DNA of 55,025 nucleotides from Rhodobacterales bacterium (GTDB lineage Bacteria; Pseudomonadota; Alphaproteobacteria; Rhodobacterales; Rhodobacteraceae). The translations under genes were made by a program, and so were the position numbers. The notes beneath the pieces were generated by a model. The model saw nothing but the letters and a program-made list of their open reading frames with translations. It did not search any database and was not told where the DNA came from. The stretch lies in contig JAJNPS010000046.1 of NCBI GenBank assembly GCA_021155205.1, positions 1-55,025 on the forward strand. The letters run 5' to 3'. Shown here one piece after another: positions 23,409 to 32,369 of this stretch (within the stretch, counting starts at the first letter, position 1; each line of letters begins with the position of its first letter).

Positions 23409-24163
23409 TGCAAGCTCCATTCGTCGCCGAGCGCGACAGATCCGCCCTCTGTCGCCATGGCATAGACGCCAAAATCCTGGTGGCCGAAATTCTTGCGCAG
23501 GGCGGTCAACGTGTCAGCGTCCGAAACGCCGGTATTTGGGTCTGCGGTTGTCGCCTTGCAGCGGGTGGTGCGCTCGCAGATCTCAAGCGTGGCCGCCCCG
23601 ATGCGGATGCGTCGGCCGATCCACGACAATTCTGCCCAGGGGTCGGCACCCTCAAGCCACAGGTTGCCGCGCCAGCGGTGAATCGACAGGTCTTGCCCCA
23701 TCCGTGCCGACAGGTCGCGCAAGGACGCCATGGACAGGATCGACACCGACGGAAAGTCGCTGTCGGTGATGCCGCGCCCAATCGACACGATTTCGGTCGG
23801 CTTGGGCCGGTCGGGGACCTGCAGCGGGGCGATCCAGTCCAGAAAGCCGGGCAGGTCGCGGGGATCGTCGGGCGACAAGGCCAGCATCCCAAGTGCAGGG
23901 TGGGTCAGGGTAACGCGGCGGCTGGTTTCGTCCAGCGTTGCCGTCATCCGCATCAGGGCCAGCGTCTTGGTGACGCTGGAGAAATTGGCGCAAGGCACCC
24001 AACTGCCGGTCAGCTTTGACCGGTCATGCGCCACGGCCCATTGCCGGTCGAACGGCAGACATTGCCCTGCCGTCAGCGTCGTGGCCGACAACATCTCGCG
24101 GCCATGCCCCTTGATGGGGTGGCGGTTGATATGGACCAACCGACCGCCCGCAGGTTGCGTCAT
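23405..24163 (-). CDS. MOSC-domain protein
   Basis: 252 residues. The start, at the ATG overlapping the yidC stop, reads MTQPAGGRLVHINRHPIKG, a typical beginning for MOSC N-terminal beta-barrel proteins. The C-terminal half contains SILSMASLRDLSARMG, the RWRGNLWLEGADPWAE landmark and ICERTTRCKATTADP, where Cys is the likely cofactor ligand. MOSC proteins handle molybdenum-bound sulfur or reduce N-hydroxylated compounds; the substrate is unknown here. It lies between yidC and yihA with four-base overlaps at both ends. Confidence 0.87.
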   Translation of the reverse strand: MTQPAGGRLVHINRHPIKGHGREMLSATTLTAGQCLPFDRQWAVAHDRSKLTGSWVPCANFSSVTKTLALMRMTATLDETSRRVTLTHPALGMLALSPDDPRDLPGFLDWIAPLQVPDRPKPTEIVSIGRGITDSDFPSVSILSMASLRDLSARMGQDLSIHRWRGNLWLEGADPWAELSWIGRRIRIGAATLEICERTTRCKATTADPNTGVSDADTLTALRKNFGHQDFGVYAMATEGGSVALGDEWSLQ

Positions 24164-26169
24164 TTCTTGCGGCCGCCGGGTTTGGTCGTGTTCGGGGCGC
24201 CGGATTTGTTGGCGGCAGGCTTTGGTGCTGCAGGCTTGGACGCGGCAGGCCTGGATACGGCGGGCTTGGACATCGCAGGCTTCGCGGCCACGGGTTTCGG
24301 GCGCGCGGGCGCCGTCGCGGTCAACGAGGCACCCGCGGCCTGCGGTTCCTTTTTCTTGAAGCTGCCCTTTATGTTGCCAAAGATGTCCGGTTTGTGCCCA
24401 TGGCTGCGCATGATCAGGTATTGCTGGGCAAAGGTGATGGTGTTGTTGGTGATCCAGTACAGCACCAGACCACTTGCAAAACCGCCCAGCATGAACATGA
24501 ACACCCACGGCAGGTAGGCAAAGACCTGCGCCTGCACCGGATCGGTCGGCGCGGGGTTCAGTTTCTGCTGCAGCCACATGGTGATGCCCAGCAGAATGGG
24601 CAGGACACCGATAAAGATCAGGTGCAGCAGGCTGCCCGCGACCGGGGCATCCCAGGGCAGCAGCCCGAACAGGTTGTAAAGCGACGAAGTGTCAGGTGCC
24701 GACAGGTCCTTCAGCCAGCCAAAGAACGGCGCATGGCGCAGCTCGATGGTGACGAAGATGACCTTGTAGAGCGCAAAAAAGATCGGAATCTGGATCAGGA
24801 TCGGCAGACACCCGGCGGCGGGGTTCACCTTCTTGTCCTTGTAAAGCTGCATCATTTCCTTTTGCAGCCGCTGCTTGTCGTCGCCCGCGCGTTCCTTCAG
24901 CGCCTCCATCTCGGGCTGCAGTTCCTTCATCCGCGCCATCGAGACATAGGATTTGTAGGCCAGCGGCAGCACGAGCAGTTTCAGCACGAAGGTCAGCCCG
25001 ATGATGGCAAGGCCCATGTTGCCGATGACCGCGTTCAGCCAGTGCAGCACGGCAAAGATCGGTTTCGTCAGGAAGAAGAACCAGCCCCAGTCGATGCTGT
25101 CGATGAATCCGGGGATCGGTGCGCGCGCCGGATCGACCTTGGCGCCGAACAGGCGGTCGAGTGCGCCCGGTTCGTTCTGGTAGGCGCGGATGGTGGCCCA
25201 TTCCTTGGCCCCGGCGAACAGGCGGGTCGTCGCCTCGGCCTTGGCGCCCGGTGCGACGGCGATCACCGGCTGGCGCACTTCGGCCTGATAGATGTCGCCC
25301 TGCGCGACATATTTGATGACCGATGCGTAGGGCTTTCCTTGTTCTGGAACCAACGTGGTCATCCAGTAGTGGTCGGTAAATCCGACCCATCCATCGGTGG
25401 TCGCGTCGATAACCTCGGCCGGGACGCCCTCTTTCGGATCGACGGCCAGATCGACCACTTTGCTGTAGTCGATCTCTTCCAGCTTGCCGTCGGTGCGGCG
25501 CACTACGCCCTCATGCACGACAAAGATGTTCTGCAGTTTGGGCAGGCCATGGCGGGCGATGATGCCATAAGGCGCAAGGCGCGCCTCGGTTGTCCCGGTG
25601 TTTTCCACGCCGTCAGTGACGGTAAAGAGGTAATCCGCGTCCACCGCGATGGTGCGGGTGAACACCAGCCCCTTGCCGTTGTCCCATCGCAGCGTGACGG
25701 GCCGATCCGGCGCCAGCGTCGCGCCGGAGGCGATCTTCCATTCCGCCTTGGGGCCGGGCACGTCATCGGCGGTCAGCCCGTTGCCGGGCGACCAGCCAAA
25801 GACCGCGTAATAGGGCTGTGCCTTTCCCACGGGCGACAAAAGCTGCACTTCGGGCGAGTTCGGGTCGAGCGTCTCGCGGTAGGTTTTCAGCGCGAGGTCG
25901 TCGATCCGCCCGCCCAGCATCGAGATGGAGCCGGTCAGTTTCGGCGTATCGATGGTCAGGCGCGGCGCTTCGGGCAACGGTTCGGTCTGCAGGGCCGCGG
26001 TGCTGGCGGGCGCGGTGGCGGTTGCCGTTGCGGCATCCGTGGTGGCTGTCGCATCGGGGATGGTCAGGTTCGGCGCAGGGTCGGGCGGTGGGAAAAGAAA
26101 GAACCAGACCACGATCACCAGGAAACTGAGGACCGAGGCCAGGATGAGATTCTTGTTCTGATCGTCCAT
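24160..26169 (-). CDS. yidC: membrane protein insertase YidC
   Basis: 669 residues from ATG 26169 (MDDQNKNLILASVLSFLVI), the usual Gram-negative YidC start. After the first helix comes a periplasmic beta domain (to about residue 360), then the conserved five-helix insertase region with MKELQPEMEALKERAGDDK, the MMQLYKDKKVNPAAGCLPILIQ segment (seen as KKVNPAAGCLPILIQ) and FVFMLGGFASGLVLYW-like FMFMLGGFASGLVLYWITNN. The last about 50 residues are a Lys-Pro-Ala repeat tail, longer than usual, ending in GGRKK. It inserts proteins into the inner membrane with SecYEG. A 155-base gap separates it from the EAL gene. Confidence 0.97.
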   Translation of the reverse strand: MDDQNKNLILASVLSFLVIVVWFFLFPPPDPAPNLTIPDATATTDAATATATAPASTAALQTEPLPEAPRLTIDTPKLTGSISMLGGRIDDLALKTYRETLDPNSPEVQLLSPVGKAQPYYAVFGWSPGNGLTADDVPGPKAEWKIASGATLAPDRPVTLRWDNGKGLVFTRTIAVDADYLFTVTDGVENTGTTEARLAPYGIIARHGLPKLQNIFVVHEGVVRRTDGKLEEIDYSKVVDLAVDPKEGVPAEVIDATTDGWVGFTDHYWMTTLVPEQGKPYASVIKYVAQGDIYQAEVRQPVIAVAPGAKAEATTRLFAGAKEWATIRAYQNEPGALDRLFGAKVDPARAPIPGFIDSIDWGWFFFLTKPIFAVLHWLNAVIGNMGLAIIGLTFVLKLLVLPLAYKSYVSMARMKELQPEMEALKERAGDDKQRLQKEMMQLYKDKKVNPAAGCLPILIQIPIFFALYKVIFVTIELRHAPFFGWLKDLSAPDTSSLYNLFGLLPWDAPVAGSLLHLIFIGVLPILLGITMWLQQKLNPAPTDPVQAQVFAYLPWVFMFMLGGFASGLVLYWITNNTITFAQQYLIMRSHGHKPDIFGNIKGSFKKKEPQAAGASLTATAPARPKPVAAKPAMSKPAVSRPAASKPAAPKPAANKSGAPNTTKPGGRKK

Positions 26170-26324
26170 GACGTTCGCGCTCGCTGCCTGGATTGGGACA
26201 GGCTGCTTCAACGGCAGCGGGCGGCAAAGGTCAAGCGGTTTTGGCGTGACCCGCCATCACGCCGCATGGATGCCCACCACGGCGTTGTCGCCGGTTCCAC
26301 CGATCGGGGGGTGTCGCGCGGCGG

Positions 26325-27848
26325 TCAGCTGGCGCGATGCCCGATCCTCGGGGTGCGCTGGGCGCGGGCGTGGTGGCGTCGGATCCATTCCATCGTGTCG
26401 TCAAAGGGCATCGGACGCGCAATGCCAAAGCCCTGCACATGGCCGCAGCCAAGCTGTGACAGGATCGCGTGCTGGGCGGGGGTTTCGACGCCCTCGGCCA
26501 GCGTATCAAGGCCAAGGCGCTCGGCCATGGACAGGATTGCCGACACCATCTGCTGCTGTTCGCGGTCCTGATCGACGCGCAGGATGAAACTGCGGTCGAT
26601 CTTGAGCCGCCCGACCGCAAAGCGGCGGATGTTGGCGATGGCGGCCTGTCCGGTGCCGAAATCGTCCAGGTCGATGCGGCATCCAAGGCGAGACAGCGCT
26701 GCGATATTGGTCACGACGACATCGTTGTCGCCATCGGCCACCACGGTTTCCAGAATTTCGACCGACAGCCGGTCCGGCGACAGGTCGAACCGATCAAGTT
26801 CCCATTTCAGCTTTTCGGCAAGTTTGGGGTTACGCAGTTCGACCCCGGAAAAGTTCACGCCGATGGCGGGCACGGAAAACCCCGCCTTGTCCCAGCGCAC
26901 AAGGGCGCCAAGCGCGTGGTACAGGATGACCTCGCCCAGGCGTTCTGTCAGGCCCGCCTCTTCGATCATCGGCAGGAATTCGGCCGGGGCCACCAGCCCG
27001 CGTTCGGGATGCTGCCAGCGGGCGAGTGCCTCAAACCCGGTGATGGCGCCGGTATCGGTCGAAACTTGCGGCTGGAACCAGGGCAGGATTTGCCCCGCAT
27101 CGAGCGCGTCGTCAAGTTCGGCCCGGAACGCCTCGCGGTCGGCGCGCTTGCGGCTCATGTCGGGCGACCAGGCGCGGATGGCCCCCGGACCGTTGCGCAG
27201 GGCATCCTCGGCCGCAAGTCGCGCGGCATCCAGGAGTGCCGTCCCGGTCCGGTCCGGCGCGCGCGCGGCCAGGCAAAACCCGACCGAGGCGGTCATGTGG
27301 ATGCGTGTGCCGTCGAGGCTGGTCGGTACCTGCACCGCCTCTTGGAGGCGGGCCGCGATCTGCACCAGACTTTCCAGGTCGATGCGGCGGACCGGCGCAA
27401 GGGCGATGGCGAAACCGCCGCCTTCCAGCCGCGCGACGACATCGCCGCCGCGCATCGCCCCGATCATCCTGTCGGCGTTGCGCGACATGATTTCCACCCG
27501 CGCGGCGCGGCCATGTCGGTCAAGCACGCGGTCGGCATCATCGAACAGGATGACAAGACAGGCCGTGGTCTGGCCCGTCGCATCTTCTGTCGCAAGGATG
27601 CCGTCGATCATCGAGACAAGCTGCGGGCGCTGGATCATGCCCGACAGCGGATGGACCGGGGCGGCATCGGCCCGCAGCCGGAAGGCGCCCGCAAAGGTCA
27701 CGACGAATGGCACGCCGATGGCCAGCGCCACCAGCACCCGCTCGCCGCCATACCAGAACCCCGCCAGCGTGACCGCAGGCAGAAACACCAGAAGTTCCGG
27801 CCGGCGAAGCCAGGTGGCCAGACGGCGCAAAAGCCCGATGGTCTGCAT
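26325..27848 (-). CDS. membrane-bound EAL-domain c-di-GMP phosphodiesterase with degenerate GGDEF
   Basis: 507 residues from ATG 27848, chosen for the strong GGAGGAAAG ribosome site; upstream frame to 27911 rejected. Two hydrophobic segments lie at about 18-58. A GGDEF-like domain follows (about 70-230), but the signature reads EGGGF at 142-146, so cyclase activity is unlikely. The EAL domain (about 240-495) keeps the main catalytic residues: EAL at 273-275, Asn in VNFSG, Glu in ILETVV, DDFGTG at 395-400, Lys in RLKIDRS, EGVET at 452-456 and QGFGIARPM. It should hydrolyse c-di-GMP at the membrane. Confidence 0.88.
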   Translation of the reverse strand: MQTIGLLRRLATWLRRPELLVFLPAVTLAGFWYGGERVLVALAIGVPFVVTFAGAFRLRADAAPVHPLSGMIQRPQLVSMIDGILATEDATGQTTACLVILFDDADRVLDRHGRAARVEIMSRNADRMIGAMRGGDVVARLEGGGFAIALAPVRRIDLESLVQIAARLQEAVQVPTSLDGTRIHMTASVGFCLAARAPDRTGTALLDAARLAAEDALRNGPGAIRAWSPDMSRKRADREAFRAELDDALDAGQILPWFQPQVSTDTGAITGFEALARWQHPERGLVAPAEFLPMIEEAGLTERLGEVILYHALGALVRWDKAGFSVPAIGVNFSGVELRNPKLAEKLKWELDRFDLSPDRLSVEILETVVADGDNDVVVTNIAALSRLGCRIDLDDFGTGQAAIANIRRFAVGRLKIDRSFILRVDQDREQQQMVSAILSMAERLGLDTLAEGVETPAQHAILSQLGCGHVQGFGIARPMPFDDTMEWIRRHHARAQRTPRIGHRAS

Positions 27849-28081
27849 GTCTTTCCTCCGCGAAAGGCGGGCGGAATCCACGTCGCCCGGTGCCAAAGGA
27901 TTGAAAGACAAGGTTGATGGCTTTGTTAACGCACACCCCGAAGTTGCGTTGCATTTTCATCAATCTGCGTGCCGGTTGCGACCGCAAAGCGCGCAATGCT
28001 CCCGCTTTGCCGGTGCGCGCAGGCATGCTAACCTCGTGACATTGAACGTGTGATCATTCCACCAATCATGGGAGACGGGCC

Positions 28082-29041
28082 ATGGATTTCATTGTGTGTT
28101 GCCGCAGCACGCGGGGCGCGGATTTTGGTGACGATGTCGGCGCGGTGCGGCATCTGGCCGTCCCCAAGACGGAACAGACCCACAGGCCGGTGCATCAGGT
28201 TGGCCTGAAGGCGTGGATCGCCGATGTGACGGCGGTTGCCGAAACGTCGCGCGACCCGGTTTCGGGCAATCCCGTGGGCGATGTGCTGTTTTTCGTGCAT
28301 GGCTACAACATGAGCGCCGCCGACGTGCTGCGCCGACACCGGCTTTTGCGCGCGGGGCTGGAGGTGCAGGGCTATCAGGGTGCCGTGGTCAGTTTCGACT
28401 GGCCGTCGGGCACCGTTGCTGCCGCCTACCTGATCGACCGTGAAAAAGCCGATCGCAGCGCCTACAAGCTGGTTTCCGGCGCCATCGAGCCGTTTGTGCG
28501 GTTCAACGATCCGGTGCGCTGCGATGTCAAGGTGCATGTGCTGGCGCATTCGATGGGGGCCTATGTCGTGCGCGAGGCCTTTGACAAGGCCGATGACGCG
28601 GCTGAGCCAAGTTCAAAGAACTGGTCGGTGTCGCAACTGATGTTCTGCGCGGCGGATGTGTCGTCGGATTCGCTCGGGGCGTCCGACAGCAGCCGGTCGC
28701 TTTACCTGCATTCGGTGCGGTTTACCAACTATTACAACCGGCATGACGCGGTGCTGAGCGTGTCGGGGGCCAAGCGCATCGGCATTTCGCCCCGCGCCGG
28801 GCGGATCGGCCTGCCCGACACTGCGCCGTCAAAGGCGGTGGATGTCGATTGCAGCGACTATTACGACGCGCATCGGGACAGCTTTGATGCGGTGCCGAAC
28901 AAGGACCATTCGTTCTACTTTGCCGACAAGGTCTGGACGCAGGACCTGCACGAGACGATCAAGGGCGACCGCGACCGGCTGGCCTTTGACACGCGGGTCG
29001 TGCGCGGTGGCAGGGTGCATCTGAAGGTGCCGAGCGCCTAG
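28082..29041 (+). CDS. DUF900-type alpha/beta hydrolase
   Basis: 319 residues. FFVHGYNMSAADVLRR (about 70-85) is the oxyanion-hole region and LAHSMGAYVVREAF holds the nucleophile Ser in a G-x-S-x-G-like AHSMG. A conserved SFDWPSG follows the first strand, as in the DUF900 family. No signal peptide is seen, so it is probably cytoplasmic. Substrate is unknown. A GGGAGA ribosome site precedes the ATG. It diverges from the EAL gene and converges on yidD with overlapping stops in a shared CTAG. Confidence 0.82.
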   Translation: MDFIVCCRSTRGADFGDDVGAVRHLAVPKTEQTHRPVHQVGLKAWIADVTAVAETSRDPVSGNPVGDVLFFVHGYNMSAADVLRRHRLLRAGLEVQGYQGAVVSFDWPSGTVAAAYLIDREKADRSAYKLVSGAIEPFVRFNDPVRCDVKVHVLAHSMGAYVVREAFDKADDAAEPSSKNWSVSQLMFCAADVSSDSLGASDSSRSLYLHSVRFTNYYNRHDAVLSVSGAKRIGISPRAGRIGLPDTAPSKAVDVDCSDYYDAHRDSFDAVPNKDHSFYFADKVWTQDLHETIKGDRDRLAFDTRVVRGGRVHLKVPSA

Positions 29042-29301
29042 CTGCCCTTGCGGGTTTTGGCGGCATCGTGATCGGCATCCGTGCCCGGAACCGGGTCATA
29101 ACCATACCCGCCCCAGGGGTGGCAGCGGCAGATGCGGTGGACCGCCAGACAGCCGCCGCGCAGGCCGCCGTGACGGTCCAGCGCCTGCAACGCATAGGCC
29201 GAGCAGGTCGGCTGGAACCGGCAGCCATGGCCGACCCAGGGCGACAGGACCAGCCGGTAGGCGCGGACAGGCAGCGCCAGAACCCGCGAAAACGGCGTCA
29301 T
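29038..29301 (-). CDS. yidD: membrane protein insertion efficiency factor YidD
   Basis: 87 residues with the YidD signature: LSPWVGHGCRFQPTCSAYA (about 19-37) and CRCHPWGGYGYDPVP near 59-73, including the conserved cysteines. YidD sits at the inner membrane and aids YidC-dependent insertion. Its start overlaps the rnpA stop (ATGA). It usually stands next to yidC, but here two other genes lie between them. Confidence 0.95.
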   Translation of the reverse strand: MTPFSRVLALPVRAYRLVLSPWVGHGCRFQPTCSAYALQALDRHGGLRGGCLAVHRICRCHPWGGYGYDPVPGTDADHDAAKTRKGS

Positions 29302-29705
29302 GGCCGGTCCTTGTGGACGGCATGCAGGGCGCTGGCAAGGTCCGCCCGCAGGTCGGCAAAGCCGCGGGTCACGGTCGCAGCGGGGCGGGCCACCAGCACA
29401 TAGTCGCAGCCGGGCCGGCCAAGGCCGGGCAGGATGTCGCGCACCAGCGCACGCAGCCGCCGCTTGGCACGATTGCGCAGGACCGCGTTGCCGATCTTTT
29501 TCGATGCGGTATAGCCGATGCGAATCTGGGGGTCGCCGTCCTGACGGGTGCGCGCCTGCAGCAAAAAGCCCGGCGTCCCGTGGCGTCTGGCCGAAGCCGC
29601 GCGCAGGAAATCGGCGCGTTTGGCCAGCACCAAAAGCAAAACCGCCGGAGCCCGGGCGGGTGCGGGGACGGCCTCGTCCTTACCCTGGCCCTCCGGCGGC
29701 ATCAT
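29298..29705 (-). CDS. rnpA: ribonuclease P protein component
   Basis: 135 residues from ATG 29705, after GACAAGGGTG; a second ATG follows at once, and the long frame to 29891 overlaps rpmH in another frame. The signature GNAVLRNRAKRRLRALVRD (about 81-99, given as landmarks RNRAKRRLRALVR) is the RNA-binding RNR motif. It binds the RNase P RNA for tRNA 5' maturation. An N-terminal stretch of about 35 residues (PPEGQGKDEAVPAPARAPA) is not part of the conserved fold. Confidence 0.94.
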   Translation of the reverse strand: MMPPEGQGKDEAVPAPARAPAVLLLVLAKRADFLRAASARRHGTPGFLLQARTRQDGDPQIRIGYTASKKIGNAVLRNRAKRRLRALVRDILPGLGRPGCDYVLVARPAATVTRGFADLRADLASALHAVHKDRP

Positions 29706-29743
29706 CTGTTCACCCTTGTCAGGCCCTGCGGGGCCATCACATC

Positions 29744-29878
29744 TCAGGCTGACAGGACCTTGCGGCCCTTGGCGCGACGGGCGGCCAGAACCAGACGGCC
29801 GCCTTTGGTCGCCATGCGGGCGCGGAACCCGTGGCGACGCTTGCGCACCAGGTTCGAGGGTTGAAATGTGCGCTTCAT
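29744..29878 (-). CDS. rpmH: 50S ribosomal protein L34
   Basis: 44 residues, MKRTFQPSNLVRKRRHGFRA followed by an alanine- and arginine-rich tail ending GRKVLSA; this is L34 at full length. It lies 38 bases before rnpA in the rpmH-rnpA-yidD order found near the replication origin of many bacteria. No DnaA gene or clear origin is visible in this window. Confidence 0.98.
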   Translation of the reverse strand: MKRTFQPSNLVRKRRHGFRARMATKGGRLVLAARRAKGRKVLSA

Positions 29879-30171
29879 CGCGATTCTCCATCCGTCACGT
29901 AGCCGCAGCCATCCCGCAGGGGGGAGTCGCGGCTGTTCAATCAAAGTCCGTGCTTTACGGTCGGTTTCGGGGCAAGTCAACGCCCGATCCCGCCACCCTG
30001 GATGGGAAACCTGCAACATTCGGCGTGGCCAGCGGCCACAAACGGTTCTCTATGTTTCAAACCCGTCACAGTCGCGCCCGAAACGCAGCCTGTGGTTCAA
30101 CGTGGCGTGAAGGGACTACCGCCGTGCCGCCGCCGGGTGCATCTGTGACAGGCCCAAGACGGAGTGACCTG

Positions 30172-30894
30172 ATGCCCACGCTGCCAGTCCCGTCCCATCC
30201 GATCTGGCGCAAGCTGCCGATCCTGATCGTGCTGGCGGCGGCCATCATCGGCGCTTTCACACTGCGTAACCAGTTGAGTTTCGCCGCCCTGGGCGAACAC
30301 CGCGACCAGTTGCTGGCGTTTCGCGACGCGCATTACCTGTGGGCGGTGCTGGTCTTTGTCGCGGCCTATGCGGTGATCGTGGCGCTGAGCCTGCCCGGTG
30401 CCACGGCAGCGACGCTGACCGGCGGGTTCCTGTTCGGGCTGTTTCCGGGAGTGTTCTTCAACCTGGCGGCGGCGACCACGGGCGCCGTCGCCGTGTTTCT
30501 GGCAGCTCGCAGCGGGTTCGGCATGGCCGTCGCCGCCCGGATCGAAAGGGGCGGCGGCGCCGCAGCGCGCCTGCAGGCCGGTCTGCGCGAAAACGAATGG
30601 TCGGTCCTGTTGATCATGCGGCTGGTGCCGGCCGTGCCGTTCTTTCTGGCCAACCTCTTGCCCGCCTTTGTCGGCACCCGCCTGATGCCCTTTGCGCTGA
30701 CGACCTTTTTCGGGATCATGCCAGGCGCTTTGGTCTATACATGGGTTGGCGCGGGTCTGGGCGAGGTCTTTGCGCGGGGCGAGACGCCGGATCTGTCGAT
30801 CATCTTTCAGCCCTATGTGATCGGCCCGATCCTGGCGCTTGCGGCACTGTCGGCGCTGCCCATCGTCGTCAAGGCAATGCAAAAGCGGGGCTAG
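30172..30894 (+). CDS. TVP38/TMEM64-family membrane protein
   Basis: 240 residues with about six hydrophobic stretches, starting with a helix at LPILIVLAAAIIGAFTL. The VTT/SNARE-associated domain is recognised by SLPGATAATLTGGFLFG (about 71-87) and RLVPAVPFFLANLLPAF near residues 150-166. The family acts in lipid scrambling or membrane homeostasis in eukaryotes; the bacterial role is unclear. The ATG at 30172 has GGAG upstream and an upstream open frame is not supported. The next gene begins three bases after the stop, so the pair works as one unit. Confidence 0.86.
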   Translation: MPTLPVPSHPIWRKLPILIVLAAAIIGAFTLRNQLSFAALGEHRDQLLAFRDAHYLWAVLVFVAAYAVIVALSLPGATAATLTGGFLFGLFPGVFFNLAAATTGAVAVFLAARSGFGMAVAARIERGGGAAARLQAGLRENEWSVLLIMRLVPAVPFFLANLLPAFVGTRLMPFALTTFFGIMPGALVYTWVGAGLGEVFARGETPDLSIIFQPYVIGPILALAALSALPIVVKAMQKRG

Positions 30895-30897
30895 GTC

Positions 30898-32319
30898 ATG
30901 GTGACGCGGATCAGGACGGATATCTGCATCATCGGGGCGGGCTCGGGCGGGCTGTCGGTCGCGGCGGGGGCGGTGCAGATGGGCGCCCGCGTCGTGCTGA
31001 TCGAGGCGGGCGAGATGGGGGGCGACTGCCTGAATGCGGGCTGCGTGCCGTCCAAGGCGCTGATCGCGGCGGCCAAGGTGGCGCAGGCGATGCGGACGGG
31101 TGCAAGCCTTGGCATCGCGGCCGCAGAGCCTGTGATCGACCATGGCGCGGTCAAGGATCATGTGGCGCGCGTGATCGCGGCAATAGCCCCCGTGGACAGC
31201 CAGGCGCGGTTCGAAGGGCTGGGCGTGACCGTCATCCGCGAGCGCGCAAGGTTCACCGCGCCCGACGAGGTTGCGGCCGGCGATCACGTCATCCATGCGC
31301 GGCGGTTCGTCATCGCGACCGGGTCGCGACCTTTCGTCCCGCCGATCCCGGGCATCGATACGGTGCCCTACCTGACCAACGAGACGATCTTTGCGCTGCG
31401 CGAGCGACCCGACCATCTGATCATTCTTGGTGGTGGCCCGATCGGGATGGAAATGGCGCAGGCGCATCGCCGGCTGGGATCTGAGGTCACGGTGATCGAG
31501 GCGGCCAGGGCGATGGGCCGCGACGATCCGGATCTTGCTGGCGTCGTTCTGGCGGCGGTGCGGGACGAGGGGGTCAGGATCCTCGAGGGTCAGCCGGTCG
31601 TGCGGATTGCCGCCAAGAAGGGCGCAATCGAGGTGACGCTGGGCGACGGCACGCAGCTGACCGGATCGCATCTTCTGGTCGCGGCAGGGCGCGCGGTCGC
31701 GGTCGACGGGCTGAACCTGGAGGCGGCGGGGGTTGCCTATACGCGAAAAGGCGTCACGGTCGGGCCGAACCTGCGATCCACCAACCGGCGCGTCTATGCG
31801 GTCGGCGATGCCGCGGGCGGCCTGCAGTTCACCCATGTCGCGGGCTATCATGCAGGCGTGGTCATCCGGCAGATCGTGCTGGGCCTGCCTGCCAGGGCCA
31901 ATATGTCGCATATTCCCTGGGCCACCTATACCGACCCCGAACTGGCGCAGGTCGGCCTGACCGAGGCCGACGCGCGCAAGGTCCACGGCGATGCGCTGAC
32001 GGTCCTGAGGGCAGAGTTCGCCCATAACGACCGCGCCCAGGCCGGGGCGACGACCAACGGGCTGATCAAGGTCATGGTCGTCAAGGGACGCCCTGTCGGG
32101 GCCAGCATCGTCGGGCCGCAGGCGGGCGAACTGATCGCGCTCTGGGCGCTGGCGATTTCGGCGCGGGTCAGACTGTCGGCCATCGCGGGCACCGTCCTGC
32201 CCTATCCGACCCTGAATGAGGTGTCGAAACGCGCGGTCGGGGCGTATTTTTCGCCAAAGCTGTTCGACAGCCCGTTGCTGAAGCGGGCCGTCCGGGTGAT
32301 ACAGCGGTTGCTTCCCTGA
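30898..32319 (+). CDS. FAD-dependent pyridine nucleotide-disulfide oxidoreductase (MerA/Lpd-like)
   Basis: 473 residues. FAD-binding GAGSGG near 13-18, redox-active CLNAGC (Cys44 and Cys49), NAD-binding GGGPIGMEMA near 178, and FAD site YAVGDAAGG. In dihydrolipoamide dehydrogenase and glutathione reductase the C-terminal motif is HPTxxE; here it reads YPTLNE, so the general acid-base histidine is replaced by tyrosine. This fits a subgroup often found with or fused to TVP38 proteins, whose substrate is not known. Annotating it as mercuric reductase would be unsafe because the extra C-terminal Cys pair is missing. Confidence 0.88.
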   Translation: MVTRIRTDICIIGAGSGGLSVAAGAVQMGARVVLIEAGEMGGDCLNAGCVPSKALIAAAKVAQAMRTGASLGIAAAEPVIDHGAVKDHVARVIAAIAPVDSQARFEGLGVTVIRERARFTAPDEVAAGDHVIHARRFVIATGSRPFVPPIPGIDTVPYLTNETIFALRERPDHLIILGGGPIGMEMAQAHRRLGSEVTVIEAARAMGRDDPDLAGVVLAAVRDEGVRILEGQPVVRIAAKKGAIEVTLGDGTQLTGSHLLVAAGRAVAVDGLNLEAAGVAYTRKGVTVGPNLRSTNRRVYAVGDAAGGLQFTHVAGYHAGVVIRQIVLGLPARANMSHIPWATYTDPELAQVGLTEADARKVHGDALTVLRAEFAHNDRAQAGATTNGLIKVMVVKGRPVGASIVGPQAGELIALWALAISARVRLSAIAGTVLPYPTLNEVSKRAVGAYFSPKLFDSPLLKRAVRVIQRLLP

Positions 32320-32369
32320 CGCAGGGTGGCCAAAGTCAGAGTTCCATTCCCCAAGAGGACACGCGCAAG

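Noticed and set aside
26325..27848. Active diguanylate cyclase
   Set aside because: The signature is EGGGF rather than GGDEF.
29744..29878. Replication origin near rpmH
   Set aside because: No dnaA gene or DnaA-box cluster is visible around rpmH.
30898..32319. Call as mercuric reductase
   Set aside because: There is no extra C-terminal cysteine pair or N-terminal metal-binding domain; only the shared redox-active CxxxxC is present.
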